From positions 39,370,001 through 39,434,000 of the forward strand of contig OZ231126.1 of NCBI GenBank assembly GCA_965153355.1: DNA of 64,000 nt, read 5' to 3'. Positions 21,403 to 33,668 of this stretch are shown here, one piece after another. The notes under the pieces are model-generated. The model did no database searches. It had not been told where the DNA came from and was given only the letters and a program-made list of their open reading frames with translations. Made by a program: the position numbers and the translations under genes. The first letter of the stretch is position 1, and the number at the start of each line of letters is the position of its first letter. Source of the DNA: Flaccisagitta enflata (taxonomy: Eukaryota; Chaetognatha; Sagittoidea; Aphragmophora).

Positions 21403-22177
21403 AAAACTAACCGACCGACACATGAATCAATTGACCAATATGCCAACCACAAAATGGCCCTTAACTTTAGAAAACTGAATATGGAGAATCCCTTTTCACA
21501 ACCGACAAAGACCTTGGTTTCATGATTAGAGTATTTACTCCTTTTAGAGTGCTATTCTCGTACCCATTAAAAGAGAAACGACAATTGGAAATTGGCGGCA
21601 CCAATTTCAAGGAAAACAAACTTGATGTCAAAAGGGAACAAACGCTTTCGCCGACTTAAAAAGTGGTTTTTGCGCTGCATCAAGGGTCAACCTAATGTCA
21701 ATTCCGAAGTTTTAGGGTAAATGAAGACTTTCGAGTGAAAACAAGCAGCAGGTTAACCAAAGGAAATGGAGGGAAAACGACAAAAACATTAGCCAGCGTT
21801 GAATCACAGCGCCTGCCATCATGAACCCGTTCTAATAGGGTCTCTCTCGTCTGGTCGGTCTTTTAGTCTGTAGCTCGTGATCCAACAGGTCCATGAATTG
21901 GCCTACTTGGCCTTAGACATTCTCCTAGCTAGTCGGGTTACTAACCGTCCTACACGTGTTTTAGCAGATGAGCTGGTCACAAAGAAATAAACCCTTTTAT
22001 AGTTAAACCTTACCCTTACCACTACGCAATTATGATTATCTAATTTCCTTCCATAGGTTCCTCCGTTGCCAATATTGAACCTGCCATGTTTGATATATAC
22101 GCTTATTGAAGTTGTGTAACGGCTAGTCTTATTCAAACTGGTCATGGAGACTTTGAGGGAAAGGCGGCAAAAAAAAA
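21403..22177. other. Unassigned sequence
   Basis: An 80-codon minus-strand frame (21903-22145) is not recognisable. No repeat found. Confidence 0.35.
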
Positions 22178-22605
22178 TAGTCGCAAAAGCGTTAGATGGT
22201 CAGCGGTACCCGTGCCCTGCTTAAGTAGGTTCTGGTTGAAGTTGAGAAGAGCAGTGCTCTGGTGTCGATGACCTATGCTTACATACATATGAGGATTTTC
22301 TCTCCTTCCTTCTTCCTAAATCCTTGGGCTTCATATCTCACCTCAAGGCCCATATCCCAGCCTCAGGCCAATCCCAGTCTTGAGGCCCAAATCCCTTGAG
22401 GCTGGAATTTGGGCCTTGGGTTGGGGATTTAGGCCTGGAGGTTGGGATTTGAGCCTCAAGACTAGGATTTGGGCCTCGAGGCTGGGATATGGGCCTTGAG
22501 GCTGAGATATGGGCCTCGTGGCTGGAAGGAGGAGGAGAAGAAGGAGGAGAAAATCCCCCATATGTGTGAAAGCATAGGTCATCGACCCCTTCGGGGCCGC
22601 TGCCC
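22178..22605 (+). mobile_element. Type II element (subfamily b)
   Basis: The outer end TAGTCGCAAAAGCGTTAGAT, GGTCAGCGGTACCCGTGCCC leads into a worn left arm (GTCGATGACCTATGCTTACA). A short core of GAGGCTGGGATATGGGCCT units follows, then a good right arm (TATGTGTGAAAGCATAGGTC, then CCCCTTCGGGGCCGCTGCCC). Confidence 0.82.
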
Positions 22606-23482
22606 AAAAGGAAAGTCAAAAAAGGAGAAAGAAAGAAAGTTAGAGGACCCAAGAAAGGATTCCCAACGCAGTTTAAAAAAAAAAAGAAAGAAAAATCAAA
22701 TGGGTGGAAAAAAGGTCCATACGGGAAAGACAACAAGTGAGAAAGATTAAAATGAAAAGATAAAGAAGAAGAAGAAGCTCGAAAAAAGCAAGAAGCTTAA
22801 AATAAAGAAGAAGTGAACTGCTTTTGCCATTGGCATCGTTTTCTGCCTTTGGACCTTTGGGAAAGAAACAGATTTTGTCTAGAGGGAAAGAAAAGCTAAA
22901 AAAGAGAAAGCAGTTTTATGAGAGCGTAAATGGGAATATGAACTGTCATGCCTAAACGGGAATAGGTAAAAGTGGTCTGTGTTCATGAGAAATAGCATAA
23001 AATAATGTTTGGATGGGAAGGGGCAACAAATTAAAACTTTTCTGCAGACCAACAAAGCATATGAGCACGCGATTAACAAGCAGCGTCATGTGTTTGTGGG
23101 GATTTGAAGTGCAATATGAAAGAATTCATAGAATCATTTGAGAATGGGAAGTAGTTTTTTTATGTGACTTACGGTATTTCCATAGGATTGATATGTATGT
23201 ATGCAATGTTAATTGTATAGTGAGTGTTTGATAAAAGGCACTTTATAGGAAGTTTTGTGTGTAAAACTAAAAGTTACTTGGAAGATTGAGAAAAAAGAAC
23301 TTTCTTTTGCTCTTCAAATTCCAAAGTGGATTTTGGAGTTCAATTTCTCCACTTGATTTCCCCACTTCTTCCAAGATCAATCACTCTCTGTCTGAGAGTC
23401 CATCTTTTTCACTCTCAGTACCCTTTTTCTCCTTTTGCTCCATCCTCTTTTCTTTCTCCTCATGTCTCCCTTTTTATCCATT
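22606..23482. other. Unassigned AT-rich sequence
   Basis: A-rich beginning (GAAAGAAAG) followed by mixed DNA. No gene or repeat family recognised. Confidence 0.35.
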
Positions 23483-23504
23483 TGTCTGTCTGTCTGTCTG
23501 TCTC

Positions 23505-23595
<91 letters not shown>

Positions 23596-23618
23596 CTCTC
23601 TCTCTCAATCTCTCTCTC
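23483..23618. repeat. GTCT/CT compound microsatellite
   Basis: GTCT units followed by a CT run and then TCAATCTCTC interruptions. Confidence 0.95.
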
Positions 23619-24452
<834 letters not shown>

Positions 24453-24789
24453 GGTCTCATATATATCTTCACTTTCACTTCCCATGGGCTGGGGTGCGCG
24501 CAGCAGCACCATATAGAATAGACTGTCTTTTAACGTGTTCATACACACGCAAACGCGCGCTCGCACGCACACACACACGCGCGCGCCCTTCGTCATTCCC
24601 GTCAGTGCGTGTGAAAAAGGCTGCGGCCTGCGTGCGCGCGCGTCCAGACCAGTGAAAAGAAACCCAATTGAGCGCATTCGTGTAACGAATCAAACGATAG
24701 TGGCAAAGGCGAGGATATTTGTTACACAAGTGCCCTTGTTTGGACTCGGTTATCTGAAAAATACCGCGAAAAGAGAGGAAAGTATGTGT

Positions 24790-24955
24790 GACGAACGACG
24801 AGATGAAGGAGAGAAAACGATAACAATGACGACGCCGGTGATGACGATGGGGACGACGACGACGAAGGTGATGATGACAAGGACGATGACGGTAACGACG
24901 ACGATGATGACGGCGACGTTGACGACAAGGAAAGGAGAAAACGACAACGAGAGAG
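24790..24955. repeat. GACGAT-type degenerate repeat
   Basis: GACGATGACGG, GACGACGACGAAGG and GATGATGACAAGGAC motifs alternate. Frames through it read as threonine/methionine or serine-rich runs. Confidence 0.7.
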
Positions 24956-25018
24956 GAATCATTGACAACGCTCTCTGAATAGGAAGGAAAAAGGAACGAG
25001 GACAGGAAAAACAGCGGG

Positions 25019-25235
<217 letters not shown>

Positions 25236-25356
25236 GCTGGCAAAGGCAACCCGACAGTCTAAGGTCTGGGACAGACTACAAACAATATATATACTCATTT
25301 TGAAACCAAGGAGAAAATCGGTAACTAAAATCAGTGTTGAAAACAAAATATAGAAG

Positions 25357-25567
25357 AACAGGACCGAATACGCGGCTATCCCAGTCGCGTGCGGGTGGGC
25401 GGGGGCATTGAGTTACTGAATCAGTTAGGCAGGAGCTGCAAGGGCAAGGGCCGCAAAAATACAAAGAAAAGGGGAACGAATAGATGGATGGATGGACAGA
25501 GAGATGGAAGGATGGATGGAGGGACAAATGGACGGACGGACACAGCGAAATTTAGAGACGCGATTAA
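25357..25567 (+). mobile_element. Type I element, A1-like, diverged
   Basis: AACAGGACCGAATACGCGGC, then CCCAGTCGCGTGCGGGTGGG as arm region and an ATGGATGGATGG-type core. The 3' end AGAGACGCGATTAAAAG has lost most of its hairpin. Confidence 0.65.
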
Positions 25568-25984
25568 AAGCATTCTAAAAATAATGAATTTTCTTTCAGG
25601 TCCTGTCATTCTTTTTTTGTTAAAAAAAAAAACCGTCTTTAACGAACTGTGACTAGGAAAACAGGCTTTTACTGATAAAAAAATGACATAGCATGTAAAA
25701 AATTTCAAACATGGCATAGCATGTATAACTTTTTTTTTATCAAATTAGCTTTGGCTTCATTCGCTAACGCAGGTCATCATGCCAAGCGGGACAGGGGTAT
25801 TGCCGACTCCGCGCTTTTTTAGGTTGCCTACATAGAAATTGCCATTGAAGTTTAGTAGATGTCGGCGTTTCCAGATGTAAGAGACGCGAAAACAATGTTG
25901 GTTCAACCATCAGTGAAGTTATTTGTTGAGCTCTCGCTGAAACTGGGTTTTGAGTTATTTATGAGATTGTTAACGCGCGGCAGA

Positions 25985-26600
25985 AGTAGAGAGCAAAGAT
26001 GGTAGGAGCAAAGAGAGACTAACGAGGGAGCAACGATTGCAGGAGAAGGAAACGACGATTGGAGGAGCAGGAAGCTGAGATTCTAGGAGAAGAGTTAGAA
26101 GGAAGCAAAGGTTGCAAAAGTAGAGAGTATCAACTAAAGAAGTATGTAGCAAAGATAGTAGGAGCAGTGTGCGATGATCAGGGAGAGAAGATTGTAGGAG
26201 CAAAGAATGGCAATACACGTCTAAATGTATGTATGTATGTATGTATGTATGTATGTATGTATGTATGTATGTATGTATGCGTGTATGTGTGTATGTATAT
26301 GTATGTATGTATGTATATTTAGCACAATCTTAGGAAAACAGAGCGATGATCAAGTGAGCGGGAAGAAAAGATTGTAAGAGAAACCATACACGATCAATTG
26401 AGTATAAAGGCAACAATTTGGTGAGCATGAAATAATGATAGGAAGGGCAGTGAGCAAGCAAATAAGAAAAGAGCGGAGAGCAACAATCAAAGCAGCATGC
26501 AGCAGGAAGCAAAGATTGCAGGAGAATAGAGCAACCATCAAAGGAGGAGTAAGCAATTGCGGCAAGTGCAAGAGCAATCTAAAGAGCGATCTAAGGGGGT
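25985..26600. repeat. Degenerate GCAAAGATTGCAGGAG repeat with ATGT microsatellite
   Basis: Phrases like GCAAAGATGGTAGGAGCAAA and AGCAAAGATTGCAGGAG recur irregularly. An ATGT run occupies 26226-26316. A positive-strand frame here is a by-product of the repeat. Confidence 0.6.
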
Positions 26601-26661
26601 GGGGAGCAAGATGAACAACCAGGAAAGAAATATTAAAGGGATTCGGAAGAAAAATGAAAGA

Positions 26662-26786
26662 AACAAGGCCAAGTAGGCCAATAAGGTGCGACGTGAGGAT
26701 CGTCGAACGAATGCGTTACCCGACCAACCAACCGACCAACCAACCAACGGACACAGCCACTTAAAGAGGTGCTTTGTCGCACCTAA
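26662..26786 (+). mobile_element. Type I element, subfamily C, intact
   Basis: AACAAGGCCAAGTAGGCC start, arm AGGTGCGAC (26684-26692), ACCGACCAACCAACC core and hairpin AGGTGC-TTTGTC-GCACCT (26767-26784), followed by AA. The arm equals the inverse of the hairpin's last nine bases, in a sequence different from the A subfamilies. At 125 bp it is among the shortest complete copies. Confidence 0.82.
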
Positions 26787-26851
26787 AAATTGAAAATTAG
26801 CAATCAGGTGAAGAAAATTACGCGCGAAACTGATCATTGATTTTTATCGGT

Positions 26852-26853
<2 letters not shown>

Positions 26854-26940
<87 letters not shown>

Positions 26941-27004
26941 AGAAGAAGAAGAAGAAGAAGAAGAAGAAGAAGAAGAAGAAGAAGAAGAAGAAGAAGAAGA
27001 AGAA
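26854..27004. repeat. GA then AAG compound microsatellite
   Basis: A GA run to about 26937 switches cleanly to an AAG run ending near 27004. Confidence 0.97.
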
Positions 27005-27260
27005 GGTGGAGAAGGTGAGGGAGAGACCATTTTTTGCATAATCAGGGCAAGAAGTTGTGATTACTGCGGCATAAGTTGAAAACAACTAAGTGTGAGAGAA
27101 TAGGAGGGGCAACGGCTCAACAGCGCAATCGTCCAACAGTCGCATGCCTCTCGTAACTTTTACAAGTATAATCAGACTACTTAATAATCACACAATTAGT
27201 TGATGACAAAATCACGTTTCTACATATTGAGACGACCTCACGAATGACTTATATGAAAGA

Positions 27261-27308
27261 CAGACCGACCCACCAACTGGCAAACCATAGAGACATGTGC
27301 ATGTGATA
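27261..27308 (+). mobile_element. Type I 3' fragment
   Basis: GACAGACCGACCCACCAACT, then ATAGAGACATGTGCATGTGA, resembles a core and a worn hairpin, directly before the start of the next type I copy. Confidence 0.4.
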
Positions 27309-27309
27309 A

Positions 27310-27930
27310 AACAAGGCCGGATACACGGATGAGTAGGAGCAATGATAGAAAAGGTGAAAAGGGCATTCAGGCAGGAGCATTGAGCTCAAAAAGCTCAAAA
27401 ACGCCAAAAAGTAATAGTCGCAAAAGCGTTAGATGGTCAGCGGTACCCGCGCCCTGCTTAAGTGGGTTGTGGTTGAAGTTGAGGGGGGAGCAGGGCAGTG
27501 GCCCCGAAGGGGTCAATGACCTATGCTTTCACACATATGGGGATTTTTCTTCTCCTTCTCCTCCTTCTCCTCCGCACCCCTCCCCCCTCCCCCAGCCTCC
27601 AGACCCAAATCCCAGTCTTGAGGCCCAAATCCCACCCTCAAGGCCCAAATCCCAACCCCAAGGCCCAGTCTCTAGGGATTTGGGCCTCAAGACTGGGATT
27701 TGGGCCTCGAGGCTGGGATATGAGCCTCCAGGCTGAGATATGGGCCTGGAGGCTGGGGCGAGGGGGGGGGGGTACGAAGGAGAAGAAGGAGAAGGAGGAG
27801 AAAATTCCCCATATGTGTGAAAGCATAGGTCATCGACCCCTTTGGGGCCGCTGCCCAAAAAGGAGACCAACCGACCAACCAACCGATGGACGTACAAAGC
27901 GGGGTATAGAGTCGCGTGGCACGCGACTAA
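27310..27930 (+). mobile_element. Type I element, subfamily A1, with a nested type II element
   Basis: The 5' part ACAAGGCCGGATACACGG and CTCAAAAACGCCAAAAAGTA matches 35721. The 3' part GACCAACCGACCAACCAACC and the hairpin AGTCGCGTGGCACGCGACT (27910-27928) follow after the type II insertion at 27415-27856. The insertion therefore postdates this type I copy. The usual arm region after ACACGG is partly deleted. Confidence 0.82.
27415..27856 (+). mobile_element. Type II element (subfamily b), nested
   Basis: Starts TAGTCGCAAAAGCGTTAGAT and GGTCAGCGGTACCCGCGCCC. The left arm GGGCAGTGGCCCCGAAGGGG leads to CTATGCTTTCACACATATGG. The right arm is an almost perfect inverse ending CCGCTGCCC. The core is short (GGCCTCGAGGCTGGGATATG). 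Short CT-rich and GA-rich runs lie inside the two arms. Confidence 0.88.
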
Positions 27931-28601
27931 AAACGAATGGAATTACCATATTTGGCTTCATCAACTTCTCAAATAGCATTTGATTATCATTGAAAACTGG
28001 CAGACGTTTTAAAAGAACAGATGATTAGAGGAAAGAAAAGCAGTAGAAAAGAACCCCCCCCCTTAAGGAGAAAGATTGGAGCAGAAGAGAAGGGGAATAA
28101 AAAAGAAAAATAGATGAGGATAAGTATTATACTTAGCACCATCGCCAATCATAAAAAGGCTGGGTCAACCTTGCTTTGGAGTGGGTAGGGTCCATTGCGC
28201 CCCAATACCACCCCCCCCCAAAAAAAAAAATGAATAGTGGGTGGACGGACGGACCATCTAACTTTACAGTCGGGTGAACAAAATTTGAATACGAAGAGTA
28301 GCGAGTTTTCTCCAATTTTGGTGCCGACAGACAGTTTTTCAGCCAAAGGCAAATGAAAGGCACAAAAGTTCAGATTCAAATGAAAATAAAAAAATCCTTC
28401 TCTCTTTCATTGTTTACATTCGAAGCAGACCAAAAAAATAAACACAAAATAATCTGAGAAATTTTTTTCTCGATGAGATTGAAAGTATTCTTGAAAGTCT
28501 GTATGCGTGAGTGTACATTTGTGTGTGCGCGTGTATTTGAAATGAAGAATGTGTAGACGAGAAAGAGCTAAAGAGAGCTTTAGAGAGTATGAGAGAGAGA
28601 G

Positions 28602-28604
<3 letters not shown>
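27931..28604. other. Unassigned sequence
   Basis: Contains a run of C then A near 28208-28230. No gene or repeat family recognised. Confidence 0.35.

Positions 28605-28679
<75 letters not shown>
28605..28679. repeat. GA microsatellite
   Basis: A GA run preceded by GAGAGTATGAGAGAG units. Confidence 0.95.
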
Positions 28680-28681
<2 letters not shown>

Positions 28682-29038
28682 TGTATGGACTCGTCTAGTT
28701 TGTTGACCATCCAACAAGTTTGAAAGGAAGAGTTAATTGCACGAAAAGGAAAAAAAAGATGAAAGACAAAGCGAAATTTATGAGGAAAATCTACGTAATC
28801 AGCGGAACTGAGGAAGGAGCTGAGGAAGGAGCTGAAAACTATATGCGCATAGGAAGAATGCTGAATGCTGAGAGGAGAGGATAGAAGAGGGAAAGAGAGT
28901 GAGTATGGTTTCTTAACAATGTTGCTCTAGGGTGATTTGTTGAATTTTGGTTTTGCCCTTATCTATTTGGTAAGCATTGGCATTTTGGGTTAGACTCAGA
29001 ATGGATGTTTACTAAGTTAGATTTGCTAAATGGAAAAC
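28680..29038. other. Unassigned sequence
   Basis: Mixed DNA including a local GAGGAAGGAGCTGAGGAAGG duplication near 28810. No gene seen. Confidence 0.35.
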
Positions 29039-29497
29039 AGTCGCAAAAGCGTCAGATGGTCAGCCATACCCGTTGCCCCTAAGTTAATATATGTAGGATA
29101 TGGCGATGAGAGGGGCAGCAGCCCTGAAAGAGCCGATGACCTATGCTAGGCTAGGATTTAGGCATTGAGGCTAGGTTAAAAGCCTTGAGGCTTAGAGTTG
29201 AGTCATAAGGCTGGAATTTGAGGCAAGGATTGAAGCCATCAGAATTGAATTGGAGCCTCTTGGCTGAGCATGAGGTTAGAGACTTAAGGCTGGAATTGGA
29301 GCCAAGAAGCTAGGATTAGAGCCTCAGGGTCACAATTTGAGCCTCGAAGCTGGAATTGGAGCCTCGAGGCTTGGGTTGGGGCCTTGAGGCTAGGATTGGA
29401 CTGGAGGGGGGGGGGGAGACGGAGAAGGAGAAGGAGAAAGAAGGAGAAGGAGAAATTATCCTGTATGTGTGAAAGCATAGGTCATTGGCCCCTTTCG
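29039..29497 (+). mobile_element. Type II element (subfamily b), 3'-truncated
   Basis: The outer end AGTCGCAAAAGCGTCAGATG, ATACCCGTTGCCCCTAAG and left arm GGGGCAGCAGCCCTGAAAG are present. The core is GGAGCCTCGAGGCTTGGGTT-like. The right arm stops at GTCATTGGCCCCTTTCG, before the terminal CGCTGCCC. Confidence 0.8.
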
Positions 29498-29622
29498 TAT
29501 TTTTCAGTTTGGATATAGTCAGGAACAGTGTTCCACAAGTCTAGGAAATCAAATGGAATTGAGGGCCCTGCCCTAAACATATCTAAAGGGGAATGGGTCA
29601 ATCTACATTAATATTCGGTAAT

Positions 29623-29740
29623 AAAGAAAGAAAGAGAGAATGAAGGAAAGGAAGAAGGATAGAGAGAAAGAAAAAAAGAAAGAAAGAAAGACAGAGAGAC
29701 AAACAAACAGACAGACAGACAGACAGATAGAAAAAGAAGA
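29623..29740. repeat. AAAG/ACAG degenerate microsatellite
   Basis: AAAGAAAG, GGAAGAAGG and ACAGACAGACAGACAG units with many substitutions. Confidence 0.85.
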
Positions 29741-29929
29741 AATAAAGGAAAATGGTTTTTCTGAAGAGTGAAAACTGTTTTCTTTTTTACAACTTTTTTT
29801 TTGTTCTGTTTAAACTTTTTCATTATGTTTTTGACTCAAACTGCCTGATTCCCCACTGATTTTACTTCCAATTCTTAATCCGCACACAAGCACTCGCTCG
29901 GTAAAGGGCAACTGTATTATCTTTTTCGT

Positions 29930-30010
29930 CGCGTTCTACGCAACAGTACAGGTCTTTATGTCTGTTGGTCGATCCGTTGATCTGTCTATCAGTCGGTTTG
30001 CAGCTCCGCT
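29930..30010 (-). mobile_element. Type I fragment (hairpin end)
   Basis: GTCGCGTTCTACGCAAC resembles an A1 hairpin and is followed by TGTTGGTCGATCCGTTGATC. The opposite end is missing. Confidence 0.45.
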
Positions 30011-30400
30011 CGTTTTATACTTTTTAGGTTTTTCCCAATGTTCAGTTTAAAACAGTCATGAAAAGCTAGTTAATAATTTTTGCATGTTTTCTTTCTCAGT
30101 CATTTCTTTTTTTAATGTTGTTTAAAGTTGTGATGAACGCGCAAGCTAACAAAAGGCAATGGGCGGGAGGGGAGAGCAACGAAAGACAGGGTACCTAGGT
30201 GTTAATATAATGAATCAAACCTAACCGTCAATAAGAGTATCTAGGTAAAATAAATCATTACTCATTAAAGTAATTTACAGATATTACACCAGCTGTACGT
30301 TTGTAAGTTAGAAATGGCGTCTTTTTCACGAAACTCTGTGGCGGAGTCTGATACCCATGCGCGATAATTGCGTTAAATGTGATGCCACATAGTCTCTTTT

Positions 30401-30512
30401 TAGGTGCGACAAAGCACCTTTATAACTGGCTATGTCCGTTGGTTGGTCGGTCGGGTAACGCATTCGTTTGACGATCCACACGTCGCACCTTATTAGCCTT
30501 CTTGGCCTTGTT
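30401..30512 (-). mobile_element. Type I element, subfamily C, intact
   Basis: On the plus strand: hairpin AGGTGCGACAAAGCACCT (30402-30419), core GTCCGTTGGTTGGTCGGTCG, arm CGTCGCACCT (30481-30490) and end TTCTTGGCCTTGTT. It interrupts a sequence whose uninterrupted relative is near 2797-2835. Confidence 0.82.
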
Positions 30513-31045
30513 CATCGTTAGTAAAGCTGAATGGAACATCCGGATGCATCCCTATCATCATCCAATGGGTTCAGATGTAGTATTTTTACTATCCGGGAGC
30601 GGAAATTTTACCATAAAAAACTCTCTTTCTCAGGTATTTGTATCGTTCGCAGGTAAACATGAATCAACAAATACGTCAAATACAACATAATCAGGGAGCA
30701 GTCAGAAAGAGAGAGGCTAAAAGTAATAAAATCTTAGTATGTTTGGAACTACTATTAGTACTATTACAAATTGGATGATGTTGTTAGATAAAGCCGTTAG
30801 AAGCTTTGCTTGACATGGTTTGGACAATGGACATTCTAATCAAGACCTTGAAATTCCATGTATGGAGCATATAATTATTAGCCACAAGAATTTCAGACAA
30901 GTTCTAGTCTCAGTTCGCCTAATTTTGTTAAAGGGTGCGATTCCAGCAAGCGGTGCCGCTAGTCTCCGACAACAACAAAAAAGACCTCCTATAGTTCCTA
31001 TAGTTTCAATGGCCATTTGATGCAACGCGAAAGATTAATAATCGT
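30513..31045. other. Unassigned sequence
   Basis: Mixed DNA after the SINE-like flank. No gene recognised. Confidence 0.35.

Positions 31046-31132
<87 letters not shown>
31046..31132. repeat. GA microsatellite
   Basis: An uninterrupted GA run of about 85 bases. Confidence 0.97.
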
Positions 31133-31136
<4 letters not shown>

Positions 31137-31739
31137 TTCGCCTCAATAGATTCTATTTCCCGAAAAAATCATTGTAATGATTATCATCTTTTTTAGTACC
31201 AATAGAGGCGGCTATCACCGACGGGAAAAAAAGTCATCAAAGAAAATCTCTTTTTTCAGAGGATGTTTTTCTGTGTGTGCATCTCATGCTATTTGGTAAG
31301 TATCATCCCAACCCCAAAACCGCTAAACTTTTTAAAATTACCTCAAATTGAAAATAGAAAACTATTTCTCCCCTCCATTTCAAAAAGTTGAATTACGTAA
31401 TTCGACTTTTTTCCAATTATTGTTTTTATATCAGCAATAAAAGGACAGTAAACTGTAACCACTCTCGTCACTTTTCCATCAAACGTCAATCTCTTCCCCA
31501 CATTGCTGTACCATCAACCATCAACTTTTAGCACTGTCATCGCTTTATCAGGCAAATTATCCCCTATATATTCTGTATTCACAGGCAATAATTTCATCCT
31601 TATTTCTTTCTGTATCTGTTCATATTAGCTTGCTTTTATAATTGTTTCCATCTTGTCATCTCATTACCAATTCTGCTTGTTTGTGATGTCAGTATTCACA
31701 ATCACTTCTACTTCCTCTTTCTTTCCTTCTTTCCTTTTT
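31133..31739. other. Unassigned sequence
   Basis: AT-rich DNA. AATTACGTAATTCGAC near 31390 is a short palindrome. No gene or repeat family recognised. Confidence 0.35.
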
Positions 31740-32270
31740 GGGCAGCAGCCCCAAAGGGCCGATGTCCTGCAGGACACAAGGGAATTTCGAGATGTCCGTC
31801 CTTCCATCCATCCATCCTTCCGTCCGTCCTTCCATCCATCCCCCCTTGGCTATCCGAGCCTCAAGTCTGCACTCTCAGGCCTGATTTTGGCCCTCTGAGC
31901 CCTGAAATAAGCCCTCTGAGCCCTGATTTCAGCCCGCTCTCCAGACCTCATATCTGCCCTCAAGACCTCAAATCTGCCCTCCAAACCTCAAATCCGCCCT
32001 CCAGGCCTTAAATCACCTCTTTAAGCCTCAGAATTGTCCTCGAGGCCTCAAGCCTGCCCCCCAAACCTCAAATATGCTCTTTTGGACTAAATCCTGCCCT
32101 CCGGACTTCAATGACCTCTATCTGTCTTCAAAAGAACTGATATACCTCAGGACGTCTCGAAATTCACCCCCGTGTCCTACAGGACATCAGGCCTTTGGGG
32201 CTGCTGCCCTTCTCTCACTCCACTACTTCACTTGATCACTCCAAGCAGGGCATTGGGCGATCCTTGGATG
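31740..32270 (-). mobile_element. Type II element (subfamily c)
   Basis: The left arm GGGCAGCAGCCCCAAAGGGC, then CGATGTCCTGCAGGACACAA and TTTCGAGATGTCC, is matched by its inverse at about 32152-32210 (TGTCCTACAGGACATC, CCTTTGGGGCTGCTGCCC). The outer end is CCAAGCAGGGCATTGGGCGA. The core is GGCCTCAAATCTGCCCTCC-like. Both arms share GCAGCAGCCCCAAAGG, which other copies lack. Confidence 0.82.
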
Positions 32271-32278
32271 ACTAGTTT

Positions 32279-32385
32279 TTAAGTTGCAGACACGGGACTC
32301 TACACCTTACTGTGTTGGTCCATCTGTATGTCCATCAGTCTATCCGTCTGTCCGTAACATTTTTGTAGAACCATTTTTTTTGTCT
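32279..32385 (-). mobile_element. Type I fragment (hairpin end)
   Basis: AAGTTGCAGACACGGGACTC, then TTGGTCCATCTGTATGTCCA and CGTAACATTTTTGTAG, match the hairpin half of a type I element. A type II element starts in the T run directly to its right, and I do not find the other half beyond it. Confidence 0.55.
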
Positions 32386-33061
32386 TTTTTTGGGCAGCGG
32401 CCCCGGAGGGGCTGATGACCTATGATTCCACATAGGGCAAATTTTCCGGTTTCCGTCCGTCCGTCCGTCTGTCCCCCCCCAAGCCTAGAAAATAGCCTCC
32501 TGGGCCTCAAAATAGGCCTTTCAGACCCCCAATCAGGCCTATCAGATCCCAAATCAGGCCTTCCAGACCCCAATTTAGGCCTCTAAGGACCTCAATCAGG
32601 CCTATCAGATCCAAAATCAGGCTTCCAGACCTCAATATAGGCCTATCAGAGCCTCAATCAGGCCTGTCAGACCCCAAATCAAGCTTTCCAGACCTCAAAT
32701 TAGGCCTCCTGAATCCTAACCAGGCCTCTAAGAACCCCAATCAGGCCTTTCAGATCTAAAATCAGGCCTTTTGGGCCTCTGATCAGGCCATCCAGACCTC
32801 AAATCAAGCCTCTCAGACCCTAATTCAGGCTCTTCAGTACCTAATTTAGTTCTCTCAGATCCAAATCTGGCCTTTCAAACTTAAAATCAGATCTTCCAGA
32901 CCTCAAACTAGGCCTATCAGACCCACATCAGCCCTTCCCAGCCCACAAACAGGCCTCCAACCCTGAATTAGACTCAAGATTAGGCCTCTAAGCCCCAAAA
33001 CAAGCTCCTCAAACCCCTCAGACCTCAAATCAGACATCTTAGACCTTAAATCTGGCAACTA

Positions 33062-33668
33062 CTATCTTAGAAATAAATATACGGACAGCTGTTTATAGTC
33101 ATAGCACGCTTAATTTTTGCCGTGGAACATTCATTTTTTTTTTAGAAATGCGCGTCTTCGAAAGATCTAGCGATCTAGACCGAGCCCAATGCTGTATCTT
33201 TACTCGTTTAGAAATGAGAGCTGAAAAAGTAAAAACGTTGCTTTTCGAATTTGGAAAAAAAATGCTGATAATTTTCATCATACCCCTTGGCGCCATCTGG
33301 GCTCGTTGCCTCCGGGATTTTTCTTTTTTACTTAGGTTTTTTTTTACAATGCCTCTGGAAAAACGCATTTCCCTAGATACCAAAGGGGCAATTATCGCTT
33401 TAAGGGGTGAAGGCCTCAGTTTACGCGCATCGGACCTACGGGCAACTTCAAAAGAAGGGCTGAAAAGAATTGCGCTAATGGTTTGGGAGAAGATCACTCC
33501 AGATTACTTGGCGTCACTCTAAGATTCAATGCCACGCCAAATGCGAGCAGTGGTCGATGCCCAAGGCGGATATATAAAGTATTAGGCGTTTTTCAACATG
33601 TTCATGTACTTTTCTAGTCAATAAATGAACTTTTTTATCAAGTGTCCGTATATTTATTTCCAAGATAG
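33062..33668 (+). mobile_element. Internally deleted Tc1-type transposon, 607 bp
   Basis: The terminal inverted repeats are about 26 bases, starting CTATCTTRGAAATAAATA at both ends with one mismatch. TA flanks are at 33060-33061 and 33669-33670. It contains the two ends of a transposase gene without the middle (33349-33585). This is the typical form of a deletion derivative that still carries the ends needed for movement. It lies within the core of a type II element, so it inserted later. Confidence 0.85.
33349..33585 (+). pseudogene. Tc1/mariner transposase remnant (N- and C-terminal pieces joined)
   Basis: From the methionine at 33349, residues about 5-30 (DTKGAIIALRGEGLSLR) resemble the first helix-turn-helix of Tc1-type transposases, which normally binds the terminal repeats. 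The frame then jumps to a C-terminal Tc1 signature: KEGLKRIALMVWEKITPDY, a stop at 33520-33522, and beyond it DSMPRQMRAVVDAQGG followed by YIKY and a stop at 33583-33585. A full protein is about 340 residues. Here only about 78 codons remain, so the catalytic DDE region is gone and the product cannot be an active enzyme. The frame is open upstream to 33148, but that part is not recognisable. The family call rests on remembered motifs. Confidence 0.72.
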
